A DNA stretch of 64,000 bases. Origin: Hygrophila difformis. Taxonomy: Eukaryota > Streptophyta > Magnoliopsida > Lamiales > Acanthaceae. The notes under the pieces were generated by a model. That model was not told the DNA's origin. It saw only the letters and a program-made list of their open reading frames with translations, and made no database searches. Below, in pieces: positions 1 through 10,027 of the stretch. Location of the stretch: NCBI GenBank assembly GCA_030278955.1, contig JAOANR010000003.1, positions 55,462,902 through 55,526,901 of the forward strand. The letters run 5' to 3'. Made by a program: the position numbers and the translations under genes. Every line of letters begins with the position of its first letter. Position 1 is the stretch's first letter.

Positions 1-959
1 GCCAACCAGAATTTTTATATTCTTTTCTAGAGGACAAAGAAAAAAAAAAAGCTCCAACAGTATCTTGACAATTTCAGTTTAACTGCATCACCTCTAATTA
101 AACCTTGTTAATCATCTTCAAAATAAAAAGAAAATTAGTCCTTCTGAATAATGTATTGATAAAATCCTAAAGTAGATCCACTTGGAGTTTTTTCATGTTA
201 GTTGACATTTTCCTTTTTTTATTTACTGATCAGTCTTACAATTCCTTGCGATAATTGTTGATAAGTTGACTTGTTGTGCATTTTAATGCTATGTTTGCTT
301 TGTATTATTCAAAAAAGTTACGATTACATTTTCAGATACATACTGTGTGACAAACAGGCGATGGTGAATACGATCCTATGCTTTTTTGCTGCTTTCATTA
401 AAATTCTCCTCTTTTTGTTTGTGCAGAAGAGACATGCAAGGGGCTCAAGGGAGAAGTTTCATTTGAATTGTCTTTAGACTTGTCAATAAGGATTTTCATG
501 GTATACTGCTAAATGGATCTGTCCTGTATCTTGGCTCAACAATGTCCAAAACATACTCAGTATTGATGATGAAGATGGGATTAAGAAATCATGTCATTTA
601 TGTATTGGGTAACAAAAGGTGGCTGGTAATTATGTCCACTCCAACTTGCCAAACTTGTCCTCTTGGCAACGACCACTGGACTCCAATCTCGGTCATGTTC
701 TCTGCCCCCGGTTTAGGTGTTAGAATTCCAGATTCACAAGTTGTATCATTAATTAATGTATGGTAGATGAGAAATTAAGTGGGTCCTAACATTTATGTAT
801 GGGCCATGGCGAAATTAAGTGGTTCATGTTACAGTGAATCAATTCTTTTGTGTGTATTAGAGTTGGGACTATTTTCTATTTAGTTTTTGTTTTAAAAATC
901 TCCCTTTCCACAATCTTAGAGATAATGACCACTTATTGTTTTGACTCTTTGTTAACTAA

Positions 960-1420
960 TATATCAAGTGTGGTAACCAACATCCATAGTATGTGGTACC
1001 AACATACCAAATCTGTAGTAATCAAACTGTAGATGTATGGTAACCAATATAAATGAATGTTGTAATAAATATACCAAGTGTGATATGTGTCAAATTCTAG
1101 ATGTGGGGTAACAAAAAAAATAATAAGAATATATGGTAACCAATAATGAGACTGAGTGATAATTAACTAACATACATAGAATATGATAACCAATATAGTA
1201 GGAATGTGGTAACCAATATACCCAGAATGTGGTAACAAAACACAAGATGTGTGCTATTCAATGTATCATGAATGTGTTAACCAAATTCTAAATGTGTGGT
1301 AACTACTATACATAGTAGTATACAATAATCAACATATGAAACTATGTGGTAACCAATATATCATGAATGTAGTAATAAGTATACATAGAATGTGGTAATG
1401 AATATACAAGTTACTCCTAT
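960..1420. repeat. Degenerate minisatellite, GTGGTAACCAATAT-like units
   Basis: Variants of the phrase tGTGGTAACCAATATac recur about every 25-50 bases, for example near 970, 1030, 1130, 1185, 1210, 1290, 1340 and 1390. Units are too diverged and unevenly spaced for a clean array, so this looks like an old tandem expansion. No coding potential is seen. Confidence 0.55.
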
Positions 1421-1728
1421 AAAGTAATTAAATTTTTGTCCGCCATAACTCTAGCTTTTTCAAACTGGGGCCTTGACTACAAGAAAATTCTTCGGAGGGT
1501 GCACTATCAATTTTCCCCCAATTCTAATAGAAACAATAGTTGAAATAAAAACAGTAGCGCAAAGACAAAACTGAGGAAATACAGAGAAGCTACGGATTGA
1601 TATATGTAGGTAAATTAATTATTGTTTGACATATTATACATTAGTACTTATAATGAAACAAGTTAGTTGATGAAAAATCGCGGGCAGTCTTACAACCATT
1701 GAGCCAATATGATTGTCAATATCCAACA

Positions 1729-1733
1729 AGTTT
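1729..1733. repeat. Target-site duplication AGTTT, left copy
   Basis: The five bases AGTTT lie directly before the TGTTAG start of the 5' LTR, and the same five directly follow the CCAACA end of the 3' LTR at 6083-6087. Such a 5-bp duplication is the usual footprint of integration of an LTR retrotransposon. Confidence 0.9.
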
Positions 1734-2466
1734 TGTTAGAAATCAATGCAAACTTAATAATGTTACAAGTGTCATTAAATAGAATATTTTAGAATAATGA
1801 AGAAATGGACTTGTGTAGAAGTCCATAGAAAAATCTAGATTAAGTATTAAAATAATCTTATTAGAATATTCTAGAAAATGGGGGAGTAATATAGAATAAT
1901 CTAGAGAATAATTAATTATGATATTTATAGAATTCTCTAGAAACTTGCTCACCCTATAAATAGGGGTGACCCCCCCTCATTTGTAAGTGTGGTGAGTTGA
2001 GTGATGTAGAAGTGCGGTGAGTAGTGTAGAGAAGTTGTGAGTTTAGTGTATAGTGGAGAGTTGAGTGAAGTAGAGAGGTGTGAGTTGAGAAGTGAGTTGA
2101 GAGTTGAGGAGTGATAAGGTGTGAGTAGTGAAATCTCTTGTAATTGTGTTTTGTATTTATAAAAGTGTTATCTTTGTTTAAGTCTCTCGGTTAAGCCTTG
2201 GTTTGTTAAGTTCTTGGTGCACTTGCATTAGTTATATGGTCGGCCCTGCCGCCTAACTAATATATTGTCGGTTATACCGCCTAATGATATATGGTCGGCC
2301 CTGCCGCCTAAGTATCCTTGTGCACTAAGAATTTTAGTCAAAGGCTAACCAACATTAAAGCGTTGGTGTTGTGTGAGTGAATTGTCATAGGTCCTCTATA
2401 GTGTGTGTGTTTGTGTTTCGTAGTAGCCTTTCCCAACAGTAGGTATCAGAGCTTATTTTACCAACA
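1734..2466 (+). repeat. 5' LTR of the Copia element
   Basis: It begins TGTTAG and ends CCAACA and matches 5350-6082 almost base for base. It holds a TATA box (1955-1962), a G/A-rich leader-like stretch of GTGAGTTGAG variants (about 1985-2135), three units around GGTCGG...GCCGCCTAA (about 2235-2312), and near its 3' end a primer-binding-site look-alike, GGTATCAGAGC (about 2443-2453). Confidence 0.93.
1955..1962 (+). promoter_or_regulatory. TATA box of the 5' LTR
   Basis: TATAAATA sits about 220 bp into the LTR, just ahead of the G/A-rich stretch, and is preserved at the same place in the 3' LTR. This is where the U3 promoter of a Copia LTR is expected; the transcription start would be about 30 bp downstream. 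Confidence 0.7.
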
Positions 2467-2468
2467 AC

Positions 2469-2480
2469 TGGTATCAGAGC
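2469..2480 (+). other. Primer-binding site, initiator tRNA-Met
   Basis: TGGTATCAGAGC starts two bases after the 5' LTR. It is complementary to the 3' end of plant initiator tRNA-Met, the usual minus-strand primer of Copia elements. Confidence 0.9.
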
Positions 2481-2640
2481 ACCAGGTTCCGAACCACTAG
2501 TGGAGGAAAGCTTCTGTAAGTGTTGGACACTTACATCGACTCGTCAACAGCAAGGGGAGACTCTGCCGGAGCACAGTTTGGAACTGTGAAAGTTGAGTGG
2601 TCTGGGACCAAGCCTACGTGACGTTGGACGTCGTTTAAGA

Positions 2641-5349
2641 TGGCAGATCTTGCAAGCACGAGCAGTGGAATCAAGAAGCTCAATAGCCATAATTATGGTT
2701 ATTGGCAGACTTGCATAGAATCTTACCTTCATGGTCAAGATTGTGGGAGATCGTCGCCGGTAGCGATACTACTCCTCCACCACAAGAAAATGCTGAAGCC
2801 TTGAGAAAATGGAAAATCAAGGCGGGGAAAGCTCTGTTCATATTGAAGACTACAATTGATGAGGACCTGTTGGAGCACATCCGGGATGTGAATACACCTA
2901 AGGCAGCCTGGGAGACTTTGGAAACGTTATTCTCAAAGAAGAATGAAGCACGCCTCCAGCTCTTGGAAAATGAGCTCGCGGGAATCTCACAAGGTAACTT
3001 CACAATCTCTCAATATTTCACAAAGGTGGAATCTATTTGCCGAGAGATATCTCAACTCGCCCCTGATGAGAACATAAGTGAGGCAAGGATGAAAAGAATT
3101 ATCATCCACGGCCTAAGGCCCGAGTATAACGGATTTATAGCCGCCGTGCGAGGATGGCCCACTCAACCATCACTCATAGAGTTGGAGAATTTGCTGGCTA
3201 ACCAAGAGGCATTAGCTAAGCAAATGAATGGAGTCACCATAAAAGGAGAAGACGAGGCCCTCTTCACTCACAGGAAGAAAGCCATGAATCGGACACAAAA
3301 TGTGACGAAAGAAAGGTGGACTCATGGAGGCAATGGTCATCCAAATGCAAGAAGTAACACCACAGGGGGAGTTCGGCAAGGAAAAGGATACCACCATCAA
3401 CAACATGAGGAGAACAATACAAAGAAAAATGGTGAATGCTTCAATTGTGGCAAGAAGGGTCACTTTGCTCGAGACTGTAGATTTCCAAGGAAGCGAACCT
3501 TCCAAGGAAACATGGCCACCACAAGAGACGAAACAAAAGAAGTTACTTTGGATGCATCCATCAGTAAGGAAGAATGGGATGCCGAAGCTGGATTTTCTAT
3601 TGGAATCGATGAGGACGAGATAGAGAAAGACATGGAGGATCAAGCTTTTGCTGCCACTATGAAGACAAAGTTAAACTACAAAGATAATTGGATCGTCGAT
3701 TCTGGGTGTTCAAATCATATGAGCAACGACGAGAAGAAGCTACACGATATGGATGAATATAAAGGAAAGAGAGTCGTGTTGATAGCCAACAATTCAAGAT
3801 TGCCTATTTCACATATTGGAAAGACAACAATTCCAAAAGATGGCTCTCACCAGCTCCAGCTCGAGAAGGTGTATCTTGTCCCTGGCCTGAAGAAGAATTT
3901 ACTATCAGTATCGCAGTTGACAGCAGAGGGGAAATATGTGCTCTTTGGGCCCGAAGATGTGACTGTGTTCCAGAAAATGAAGGTGGTTGGCAATCCAATT
4001 ATGCAAGGAAGAAAAATAGAGTCAGTCTATGTGCTATCTGCAGAGACAGCATACGTGGACAAGACTCGTAAGAATGAGACGGTTGATCTCTGGCATGAAC
4101 GTCTTGGGCATGTGAGCTACAACAAGTTGAAGGAGATGATGAAGAAACAAATCGTAAAGGGGCTCCCTCAACTTGATATCATCACAAATACCGTATGTGC
4201 CGGATGTCAATTTGGCAAAGCTCATCAATTGCCATTCAAAGAGTCGGAGCATCGTTCCAAGACACCATTGGAGCTCATACACTCAGATGTTTTTGGCCCG
4301 GTAAAACAAGCATCAATTGGAGGCATGAAGTATATGGTGACATTCATTGATGACTACTCAAGGTATGTGTGGGTGTACTTTATGAAGGAGAAGTCGGAGA
4401 CCTTTATGAAGTTCAAAGAGTTTAAGGAGAAGATAGAAAGTGAACTCAGTGAGAAAAGTCAGTGCCTACGCACGGATAATGGAAGAGAATATTTGTCGAC
4501 TGAGTTCAATGTCTACCTTGAGAAGCACAAGATCAGACGGCAACTCAGCTGCCCTAATACTCCACAACAAAATGGAGTAGCAGAGCGCAAGAATCGTCAC
4601 CTTGCAGAAACATGTTGAAGCATGCTCCATGCTAAAAACGTTCTAGGAAGATTCTGGGATGAATGTATGAGGACGGCATCATACGTGATCAACAGGCTTC
4701 CACAAGCAAATCTGGGATTTTTTTCTCCGTACGAGAAGCTATGGAGGATTAAATCAACCGTCGGTCATTTCAAGGTATTTGGATGCGTATGCTACGTCTT
4801 CGTGCCAGATCACCTACGGAGCAAATTTGATAAGAAGGCCATTCGATGCATTTTTGTCGGCTATGATGACTCAAGAAAAGGATGGAGATGTTGTGATCCA
4901 ACTACTGGAAAGTGTCATACTTCCAGAAATGTGGTGTTTGATGAAGCTTCTTCGTGGTGGACACCTGAAAAGATCGAGCTCCCAGAATCCCATGTCTTAG
5001 AGGAGGATTCAGAAGAAAAAGAAGGAGGTGAAGAGCATACTTCAGATTTAAGTAAAGATGGAGAAATGCAATCCAAAGATAACAGTCCATTAAAGACCGA
5101 TTCACATCAGCTTGTGTCTGATGAACTCGTTCGAAGCCAAACGGAAGAAAAAGACCAAGTGCAACAATTACGAAGGTCGGCAAGGCTAAGACAACCTAAT
5201 CCAAGGTATGCCAATGTTGCCCTTGTTGATGAAACTACACCTATTATGAAGAAGCAATATAAAGCCAAGAGTTGCAAACATCTATGGAAGAAGAAATCAA
5301 AGCGTTGGAAGGAAATCGACCAAGGAATGAAGTTTGCATTGAAGGGGAG
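2641..5349 (+). pseudogene. Copia gag-pol, frameshifted, with RT-RNase H deletion
   Basis: The start ATG at 2641 opens a Copia gag with a tyrosine/tryptophan-rich beginning (NYGYWQTC). One base is missing near 2735-2746, which puts the rest in another frame (2702-4618). In that frame come a zinc knuckle CFNCGKKGHFARDC (about 3439-3480), protease motif WIVDSGCSNHM (about 3690-3720), integrase zinc-binding region (LWHERLGH to CAGCQFGKAH, about 4090-4220) and the catalytic core (HSDVFG, RTDNGREY, NGVAERKN). An in-frame TGA at 4616-4618 cuts the core; the frame then reads on through GYDDSRKGW to 5398, inside the 3' LTR. After the first residues of the reverse transcriptase region (EEEIKAL, in a shifted frame near 5290) the sequence jumps to the polypurine tract, so RT and RNase H are absent. 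The product cannot be made as one polyprotein. Confidence 0.88.
5339..5349 (+). other. Polypurine tract of the Copia element
   Basis: TTGAAGGGGAG directly abuts the TGTTAG start of the 3' LTR. Its purine run and position fit the plus-strand primer site. Confidence 0.8.
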
Positions 5350-6082
5350 TGTTAGAAATCAATGCAAACTTAATAATGTTACAAGTGTCATTAAATAGAA
5401 TATTTTAGAATAATGAAGAAATGGACTTGTGTAGAAGTCCATAGAAAAATCTAGATTAAGTATTAAAATAATCTTATTAGGATATTCTAGAAAATGGGGG
5501 AGTAATATAGAATAATCTAGAGAATAATTAATTATGATATTTATAGAATTCTCTAGAAACTTGCTCACCCTATAAATAGGGGTGACCCCCCCTCATTTGT
5601 AAGTGTGGTGAGTTGAGTGATGTAGAAGTGCGGTGAGTAGTGTAGAGAAGTTGTGAGTTTAGTGTATAGTGGAGAGTTGAGTGAAGTAGAGAGGTGTGAG
5701 TTGAGAAGTGAGTTGAGAGTTGAGGAGTGATAAGGTGTGAGTAGTGAAATCTCTTGTAATTGTGTTTTGTATTTATAAAAGTGTTATCTTTGTTTAAGTC
5801 TCTCGGTTAAGCCTTGGTTTGTTAAGTTCTTGGTGCACTTGCATTAGTTATATGGTCGGCCCTGCCGCCTAACTAATATATTGTCGGTTATACCGCCTAA
5901 TGATATATGGTCGGCCCTGCCGCCTAAGTATCCTTGTGCACTAAGAATTTTAGTCAAAGGCTAACCAACATTAAAGCGTTGGTGTTGTGTGAGTGAATTG
6001 TCATAGGTCCTCTATAGTGTATGTGTTTGTGTTTCGTAGTAGCCTTTCCCAACAGTAGGTATCAGAGCTTATTTTCCCAACA
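5350..6082 (+). repeat. 3' LTR of the Copia element
   Basis: It has the same length as the 5' LTR. I saw three differences: A/G in the TTAG(A/G)ATATTC stretch, G/A in the GTGT(G/A)TGTG stretch, and A/C in the last ten bases. The TATA box TATAAATA is at 5571-5578. It ends CCAACA. Confidence 0.93.
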
Positions 6083-6087
6083 AGTTT
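6083..6087. repeat. Target-site duplication AGTTT, right copy
   Basis: It matches 1729-1733 and completes the insertion footprint of the Copia element. Confidence 0.9.
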
Positions 6088-6407
6088 CAATAGCAAAAAC
6101 AAAAAAAAATAATTAGCTGTACGTGTATGCTATCTATCAATCAATGAATCTCCATTCTCAGAATTAAAGCAAAGGAAAGGAAAGAGCGCACAAATCATTC
6201 AGAAAACTGATGAGTTTCACAGAAGCCATGACCATAGGAGTTTCAGAATTTACCCACATTCCATGGACTAAGGTTGTTGTTGATTAGCCGTGTCCGTGTC
6301 CGTGTTTGTGTTCGTGGCTGGGGCTGATTGTGATGGCGTAGTCGAAGGCTGGGGTCGATGAGGCCCAAGACTGGCTCCTGCTCCCCTTGCATGTGGGGGT
6401 TTTGGTA

Positions 6408-7232
6408 TTATGGTCCGACTCCGATTCGGAATTTGAACATCCTGGTATCCATAAATCTTTTCGGCTCCACATTCACAAGGTGGTCCTACGATATATGTAA
6501 TCAATTTCCAGGCAGTAATATATTTCAAATTAGCTTGATTATGAACCTATACATACATACACACACATACACGGAATTATTAAGTATTGTAGCCACTCAC
6601 ATCGACGTAATGATATAATGTTCTTAGGGCTTTGACAGCGGACCTTGGCTCTTTGAAGGTAACATCACCCCAAAGGGATAATCCACCTGACTCAACAGTT
6701 TTCCGGCGTATCATTGCACATTCTATTTCACCATACGATCTAAAGGCCTGCAATGCCAATATAAAGATAAATTAATTAAATAAACCACTACTATTAGTGT
6801 ACTTATTAACTCCTTGATTCTATTGTGACTCACATCAACCAAATCCTTTGGTAGTCTTAACTGTTATGTTCCCAACATAAATCTCGCGACCTCTCGCTTG
6901 GCGATCTTCATTGGATTTACTCAAAATATATCCAATCATAGAAGCATCCTTCTTCATTCTTTTTGCGAAAACGTGTAAAAAATCAAATAAGAATTAATCT
7001 CCCAGCACATAAACTCTGATCTTCAGAAATAAATTGATGATTGCAAACAAAAAATTATACTATCAGGTGGAGAAATTACTTACGCATGATCAATAACATC
7101 AAGGAGCCGTCCCTTGTCGTAGGTTCCGAGGATAAATTGATGTATTTCTGGCCCCGTTACCCGGTACTCAGCATTTGCAGCATCATCACCAATCTGCACG
7201 CCCTTTCCCCTGTCCCCAGCACTAGTACTCAT
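6408..7232 (-). pseudogene. RRM RNA-binding protein gene, four exons, one frameshift
   Basis: Exons read on the minus strand as 7232-7084, 6958-6834, 6747-6601 and 6485-6408, with GT-AG introns of 125, 86 and 115 bp (donors GTAAGT, GTGAGT, GTGAGT). About 165 residues are predicted. One RNA-recognition motif spans exons 2-4: strand 1 EIYVGNI, helix 1 with FRSYGEIECAMI, strand 3 SLWGDVTFKE, strand 4 YVDDHLVNVEP. The region before it (LLDVIDHAMKKDAS) is reminiscent of plant UBA2-type RRM proteins, but that assignment is weak. Exon 2 carries one base too many near 6860-6870: the conserved helix start LPKDLVD is in a different frame from IYVGNI, and the upstream frame meets TGA just before the donor. 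It may be a recent pseudogene or a sequencing indel. The start is the first ATG after the TATA box at 7407-7413. The STOP is TAA at 6408-6410; the TA/GT-rich stretch below it is probably 3' UTR. Confidence 0.62.
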
Positions 7233-7406
7233 TTTTCCGGCTAAACGTGCTCCGATGATCGATCCGCAGGAATGAATTGTTTGGTTTCCCTCAGCTCTCG
7301 TCGGAAAATTCAAGGCGGTGGACGATCGGACCTTATCTTGTTTTATGGTGTCAACCGTCAACTATCGTCAAGGCTAACTGAAAAGTGAAAACCTACTCAT
7401 TCACTC

Positions 7407-7413
7407 ATTTATA
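7407..7413 (-). promoter_or_regulatory. TATA box of the RRM gene
   Basis: TATAAAT on the minus strand lies about 175 bp upstream of the ATG at 7232. A start site near 7380 would give a 5' UTR of about 145 bases without any ATG, which supports 7232 as the first codon. Confidence 0.55.
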
Positions 7414-7893
7414 ATGCAGACTAGCCCCTCCAAATCATGCGCCTTTAATTTGCTCATTAATTGTGCCTAAAATTATGAAACCGTCGTTTAAAAATACTGT
7501 AATTCTTTAATTAAAAAATTGATATTGTTTAATTTGTGTGTTATAAGCCTATACTAAACTATCAACTAAAGTCCACGTTAGGGGATAAAAGAGTCTAGCG
7601 GACAAATCCTTGACTCCCAATTTTTAGACTGGAGGTTCGATTTTTTACTCGGCCTCCTATACCTCTCATTTATCTCTTTGTGATTTGTGTGGTATAGCCT
7701 CCCACCACCACTTTCCTAACCTGTATAAGCTTTTCAGTAGGAAAAAAAAAGAAAAAAAAAACTATAGTCCATCTTTAGTGATATTTTTCATATTTTAATT
7801 CAGTATATAATTTTTTTTGGCACTAATTAATAGTGTCCCGAAATGGATAAATTAAACAATCATGGTATTCACCTTGGTGATAAGAAAATACTA

Positions 7894-7930
7894 CTCCCTC
7901 CGTCCCACTAATAATATCCCATTTTTTTGG
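7894..7930 (+). mobile_element. Stowaway-like MITE end, truncated
   Basis: CTCCCTCCGTCCCAC directly after a TA dinucleotide (7892-7893) is the terminal inverted repeat sequence typical of plant Stowaway MITEs, which derive from Tc1/mariner transposons and duplicate TA on insertion. I found no matching inverted end (GGGACGGAGGGAG) downstream, so this is probably one end of a decayed copy. Confidence 0.5.
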
Positions 7931-8211
7931 GCACGGTTTTTTATGTGGGATAGTTAGTATTTAATATAGGGGTAGGTTAGTTTTTAAAGTGGAGATAATT
8001 TAGGGATTTATGTGATGTGATTGAAATATGTTTGAATTTTTAATTGATTTATTTATATGTGATGTGCTAGTTTGTGTATGAAGTTTTAATATGTTTATTT
8101 ATTATGTGATATGATGAGAGTGAGTTTGTATTTGATTATTTCCAAAACAATTTATCGAATTAGACGAATTCATCCAATAACTACCATAATTTTCACCCAA
8201 ATCGTCCATGA

Positions 8212-8325
8212 ACCCGGTTCTTTCATCGCCGAACCCGTCCCATAACAACCCTAATCATCGCCGAACCCATCCCTCCATTAGGATAGTTATGGGACAGGTT
8301 CAGCGAAAATTAGCGAAAAAATTGG
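8212..8325. repeat. Long imperfect inverted repeat (foldback)
   Basis: The arms at 8227-8246 and 8286-8305 are 20 bases each with two mismatches, both G-T wobble pairs in RNA. Pairing continues inward (CCTAAT at 8250 against ATTAGG at 8277) and partly outward (AACCC...TTTC against GAAA...GGGTTT). It could be a decayed MITE or a microRNA-like foldback. No terminal duplication was recognised. Confidence 0.5.
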
Positions 8326-9272
8326 GTTTAGGATGGGTTCGTTTAATTCGATTTTTGTGGGATGGTATTGGAAATTAAAAGAACTTGTCAGACTTAATGT
8401 CGGTTTTTTTTTCCGTTAGTAAGTATAGTAAGTAACTCTTCATAAAATTTAATACCCTAAATGTAATATTTCTTGAAGATTTGATAAATCAACTTTAAAT
8501 TAAAATTTAACCTTAAAAGATTTATTCCATAAATTCAAGATAACATAATATATATATATATATGTATATATAGGTATATACCATATTTATAGTCTATTAT
8601 CCCTTTATATATTGTCATAGAAGTTATTGAAAAAAAAAAAAAAGAAAAAAGGAATTACAGGGCTGAGTCATGACTTATGATCCGCCATATATATTACCGG
8701 TATCATTCCTCTTCTATAAAAGCCCATATCCAAAATTTTAAGCAGCCAAGTTAGGGATCGGATCGTCTGCCAAAAGAATCCGATTTTCTTTTTTGAAGTT
8801 GGAAGCCGACGAGGTTAGGTATGTAGTTGGCAATGATTTCTCATCTCTTCTTAAAATATAGTGTAACATACTTATTAGTGCCTCTATTTTTGAGATAATG
8901 TGTTCCACTCCGATGTTGAACACTAGATAGGATCCCACCACCTTGTCCTTATCCGCATAGTAAACTTGGCAAGATATCTTTGGATCGGATAAGGCGCGTC
9001 TCCAACGGCTATCTTTCATTTCCTTACAATGGGCGATCTAGCTAAGGCAAGAATATTTTTCCATCCGAAGGCAATGGGACAACTATGGAAGGAGGAAGAT
9101 TTTGTGGGGCTAATGATTCTCTTCCATAGCAATAGGGATTCTCGGACATCCCTTTAATAAGGGCGAATCATAGTGGACGTACTACTGCTCTTAGCATATT
9201 GTCCTTCTCAAGTGAAAAACGTGTGCGAAATCCCCCATCAATCTCTTCACCCTATCTGAGAGTCATATCATT

Positions 9273-9790
9273 GTTGTGAGGAAGATTGATTACTTGAGTG
9301 CTCATCTGTTTCATCGTGCACATCGAACCCTTGGTTGATATTCGACACCATCAATCAAGGGAACACTCAAGTTCGTGTCAAACAAGATACTGCCCTTTGC
9401 TACATCAAAGGGAGGATCTTTTACAGGTTCACTCAAGAGAAACTTGGAGAAGGTGTCTTCAAGGGGTCGAAGAAGAATCGGAGCATTCTCACCAGAAAAG
9501 GGAGTTTCTGGTACCATCGATCATCTGCTTGGGTGTTGGAGTAAAAGATTACTGGTTCACTATTGTTCGTGTTGTAACGTGGTGTTCGAACACATAGTGG
9601 AACACTCCTGGATTGTATCCCCCAGACGTAGGCCTTGGGCCGAACTGGGTCAACAACTCTCTGTTTGTTCTTGTTTCTTTACTGCACTTATTTACCTTTG
9701 ATAACTAACCTACTAATAATTGATTTAAGTGTGTGGTTGAACAAACAGTTGCGATTTAGATACTTAGTCTTGACGATAAGTGGACCAACA
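9273..9790 (+). repeat. 3' part of the SIRE-like 5' LTR, left edge unresolved
   Basis: The sequence just before the primer-binding site at 9793 ends CCAACA, a plausible LTR end. Upstream sequence with GTGTT- and TCTTGTTTCTTT-like stretches is as expected for R-U5. The left boundary given here is only a guess at a TG start (TGTTGTGAGG); it could lie several hundred bases further left. The 3' LTR is beyond 64000, so no comparison can be made. Confidence 0.4.
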
Positions 9791-9792
9791 AG

Positions 9793-9804
9793 TGGTATCA
9801 GAGC
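9793..9804 (+). other. Primer-binding site of the SIRE-like element
   Basis: TGGTATCAGAGC, complementary to initiator tRNA-Met, lies two bases after CCAACA and 34 bases before the gag ATG at 9838. Confidence 0.85.
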
Positions 9805-9837
9805 TCACACACCCTCGGGTGAGATCCAAACGTCAAG

Positions 9838-9907
9838 ATGAGTCGTGAAGGAGGAAACATTTCCAGGCCACCCTTGCTAGATGGAACGAACTTCTCCTAC
9901 TGGAAAA
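9838..9907 (+). pseudogene. SIRE-like gag, segment 1 (N-terminus)
   Basis: The first 23 codons of gag start at ATG 9838 and include PPLLDGTNFSYWK, the conserved opening of SIRE-type Copia gag. The frame is cut after the first base of codon 24 by the Athila array. The next bases of the same codon are at 49190, after the right-hand GAAAA duplicate. Gag would form the nucleocapsid-like particle that packages element RNA. Confidence 0.85.
9903..9907. repeat. Target-site duplication GAAAA, left copy
   Basis: GAAAA precedes the TGAAAC edge of LTR A and recurs at 49185-49189 directly after the ATTATCA edge of LTR C. No such pair surrounds the middle LTR. Confidence 0.9.
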
Positions 9908-10010
9908 TGAAACTTTTGACGAGTTTGCATGACACGAGTATTTTCCAAATTTTTTTTACTGGTTTATTGCTCGAGGGGGAAACTGCGATTTCAAATGGCG
10001 CCTCGAGAAT

Positions 10011-10027
10011 CCCCGGCAACGGCGCCA
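10011..10027 (-). other. Relic tRNA-Asp primer site inside LTR A
   Basis: CCCCGGCAACGGCGCCA on the plus strand equals the 3' end of plant tRNA-Asp including CCA, so the minus strand is a primer-binding site. Here it lies 103 bp inside the LTR; the TGAAACTTTT that should follow is lost in this copy but kept in LTR B and LTR C. Confidence 0.8.

Larger units (their letters stand above)
1..1733. other. Non-coding intergenic DNA
   Basis: No supported gene is visible. The stretch is AT-rich, its open frames are short and resemble no family I recognise, and no splice-linked exon chain was found. Its one notable content is the degenerate repeat tract at about 960-1420. It ends at the target site of the Copia element that starts at 1734. 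Confidence 0.6.
1734..6082 (+). mobile_element. Defective Copia (Ty1) LTR retrotransposon
   Basis: The element has two 733-bp LTRs (1734-2466 and 5350-6082), an initiator-Met-type primer-binding site, a gag-protease-integrase coding region and a polypurine tract, and is flanked by AGTTT. The order protease-integrase with no reverse transcriptase upstream of integrase is the Copia arrangement. Reverse transcriptase and RNase H are missing: the coding sequence jumps from the start of the reverse transcriptase region to the last codons before the polypurine tract. By eye the LTRs differ at about three positions in 733, so insertion was recent. It therefore either moved with enzymes supplied in trans or lost its RT after inserting. 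The lineage within Copia was not resolved. Confidence 0.92.
7434..9270. other. Non-coding AT-rich DNA
   Basis: No gene could be supported. Contents are a MITE-like terminus (7894-7930), a long foldback (about 8212-8325), an AT dinucleotide tract (about 8548-8572) and poly-A runs (7740-7760, 8629-8650). The left edge of the SIRE-like element's 5' LTR may lie in the last few hundred bases but cannot be placed, because the matching 3' LTR is outside the window. Confidence 0.5.

Noticed and set aside
6268..6528. A longer C-terminal exon in the other frame of the RRM gene (rich in Pro, Thr, Gln)
   Set aside because: The splice phase from exon 3 is 0, and phase 0 in exon 4 gives a sequence that fits the last RRM strand before a TAA at 6408. 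The alternative frame would need a phase change.
8738..9019. A 93-codon minus-strand frame
   Set aside because: It resembles no family I know, lacks a supporting promoter or splice context, and lies where the SIRE 5' LTR may begin.
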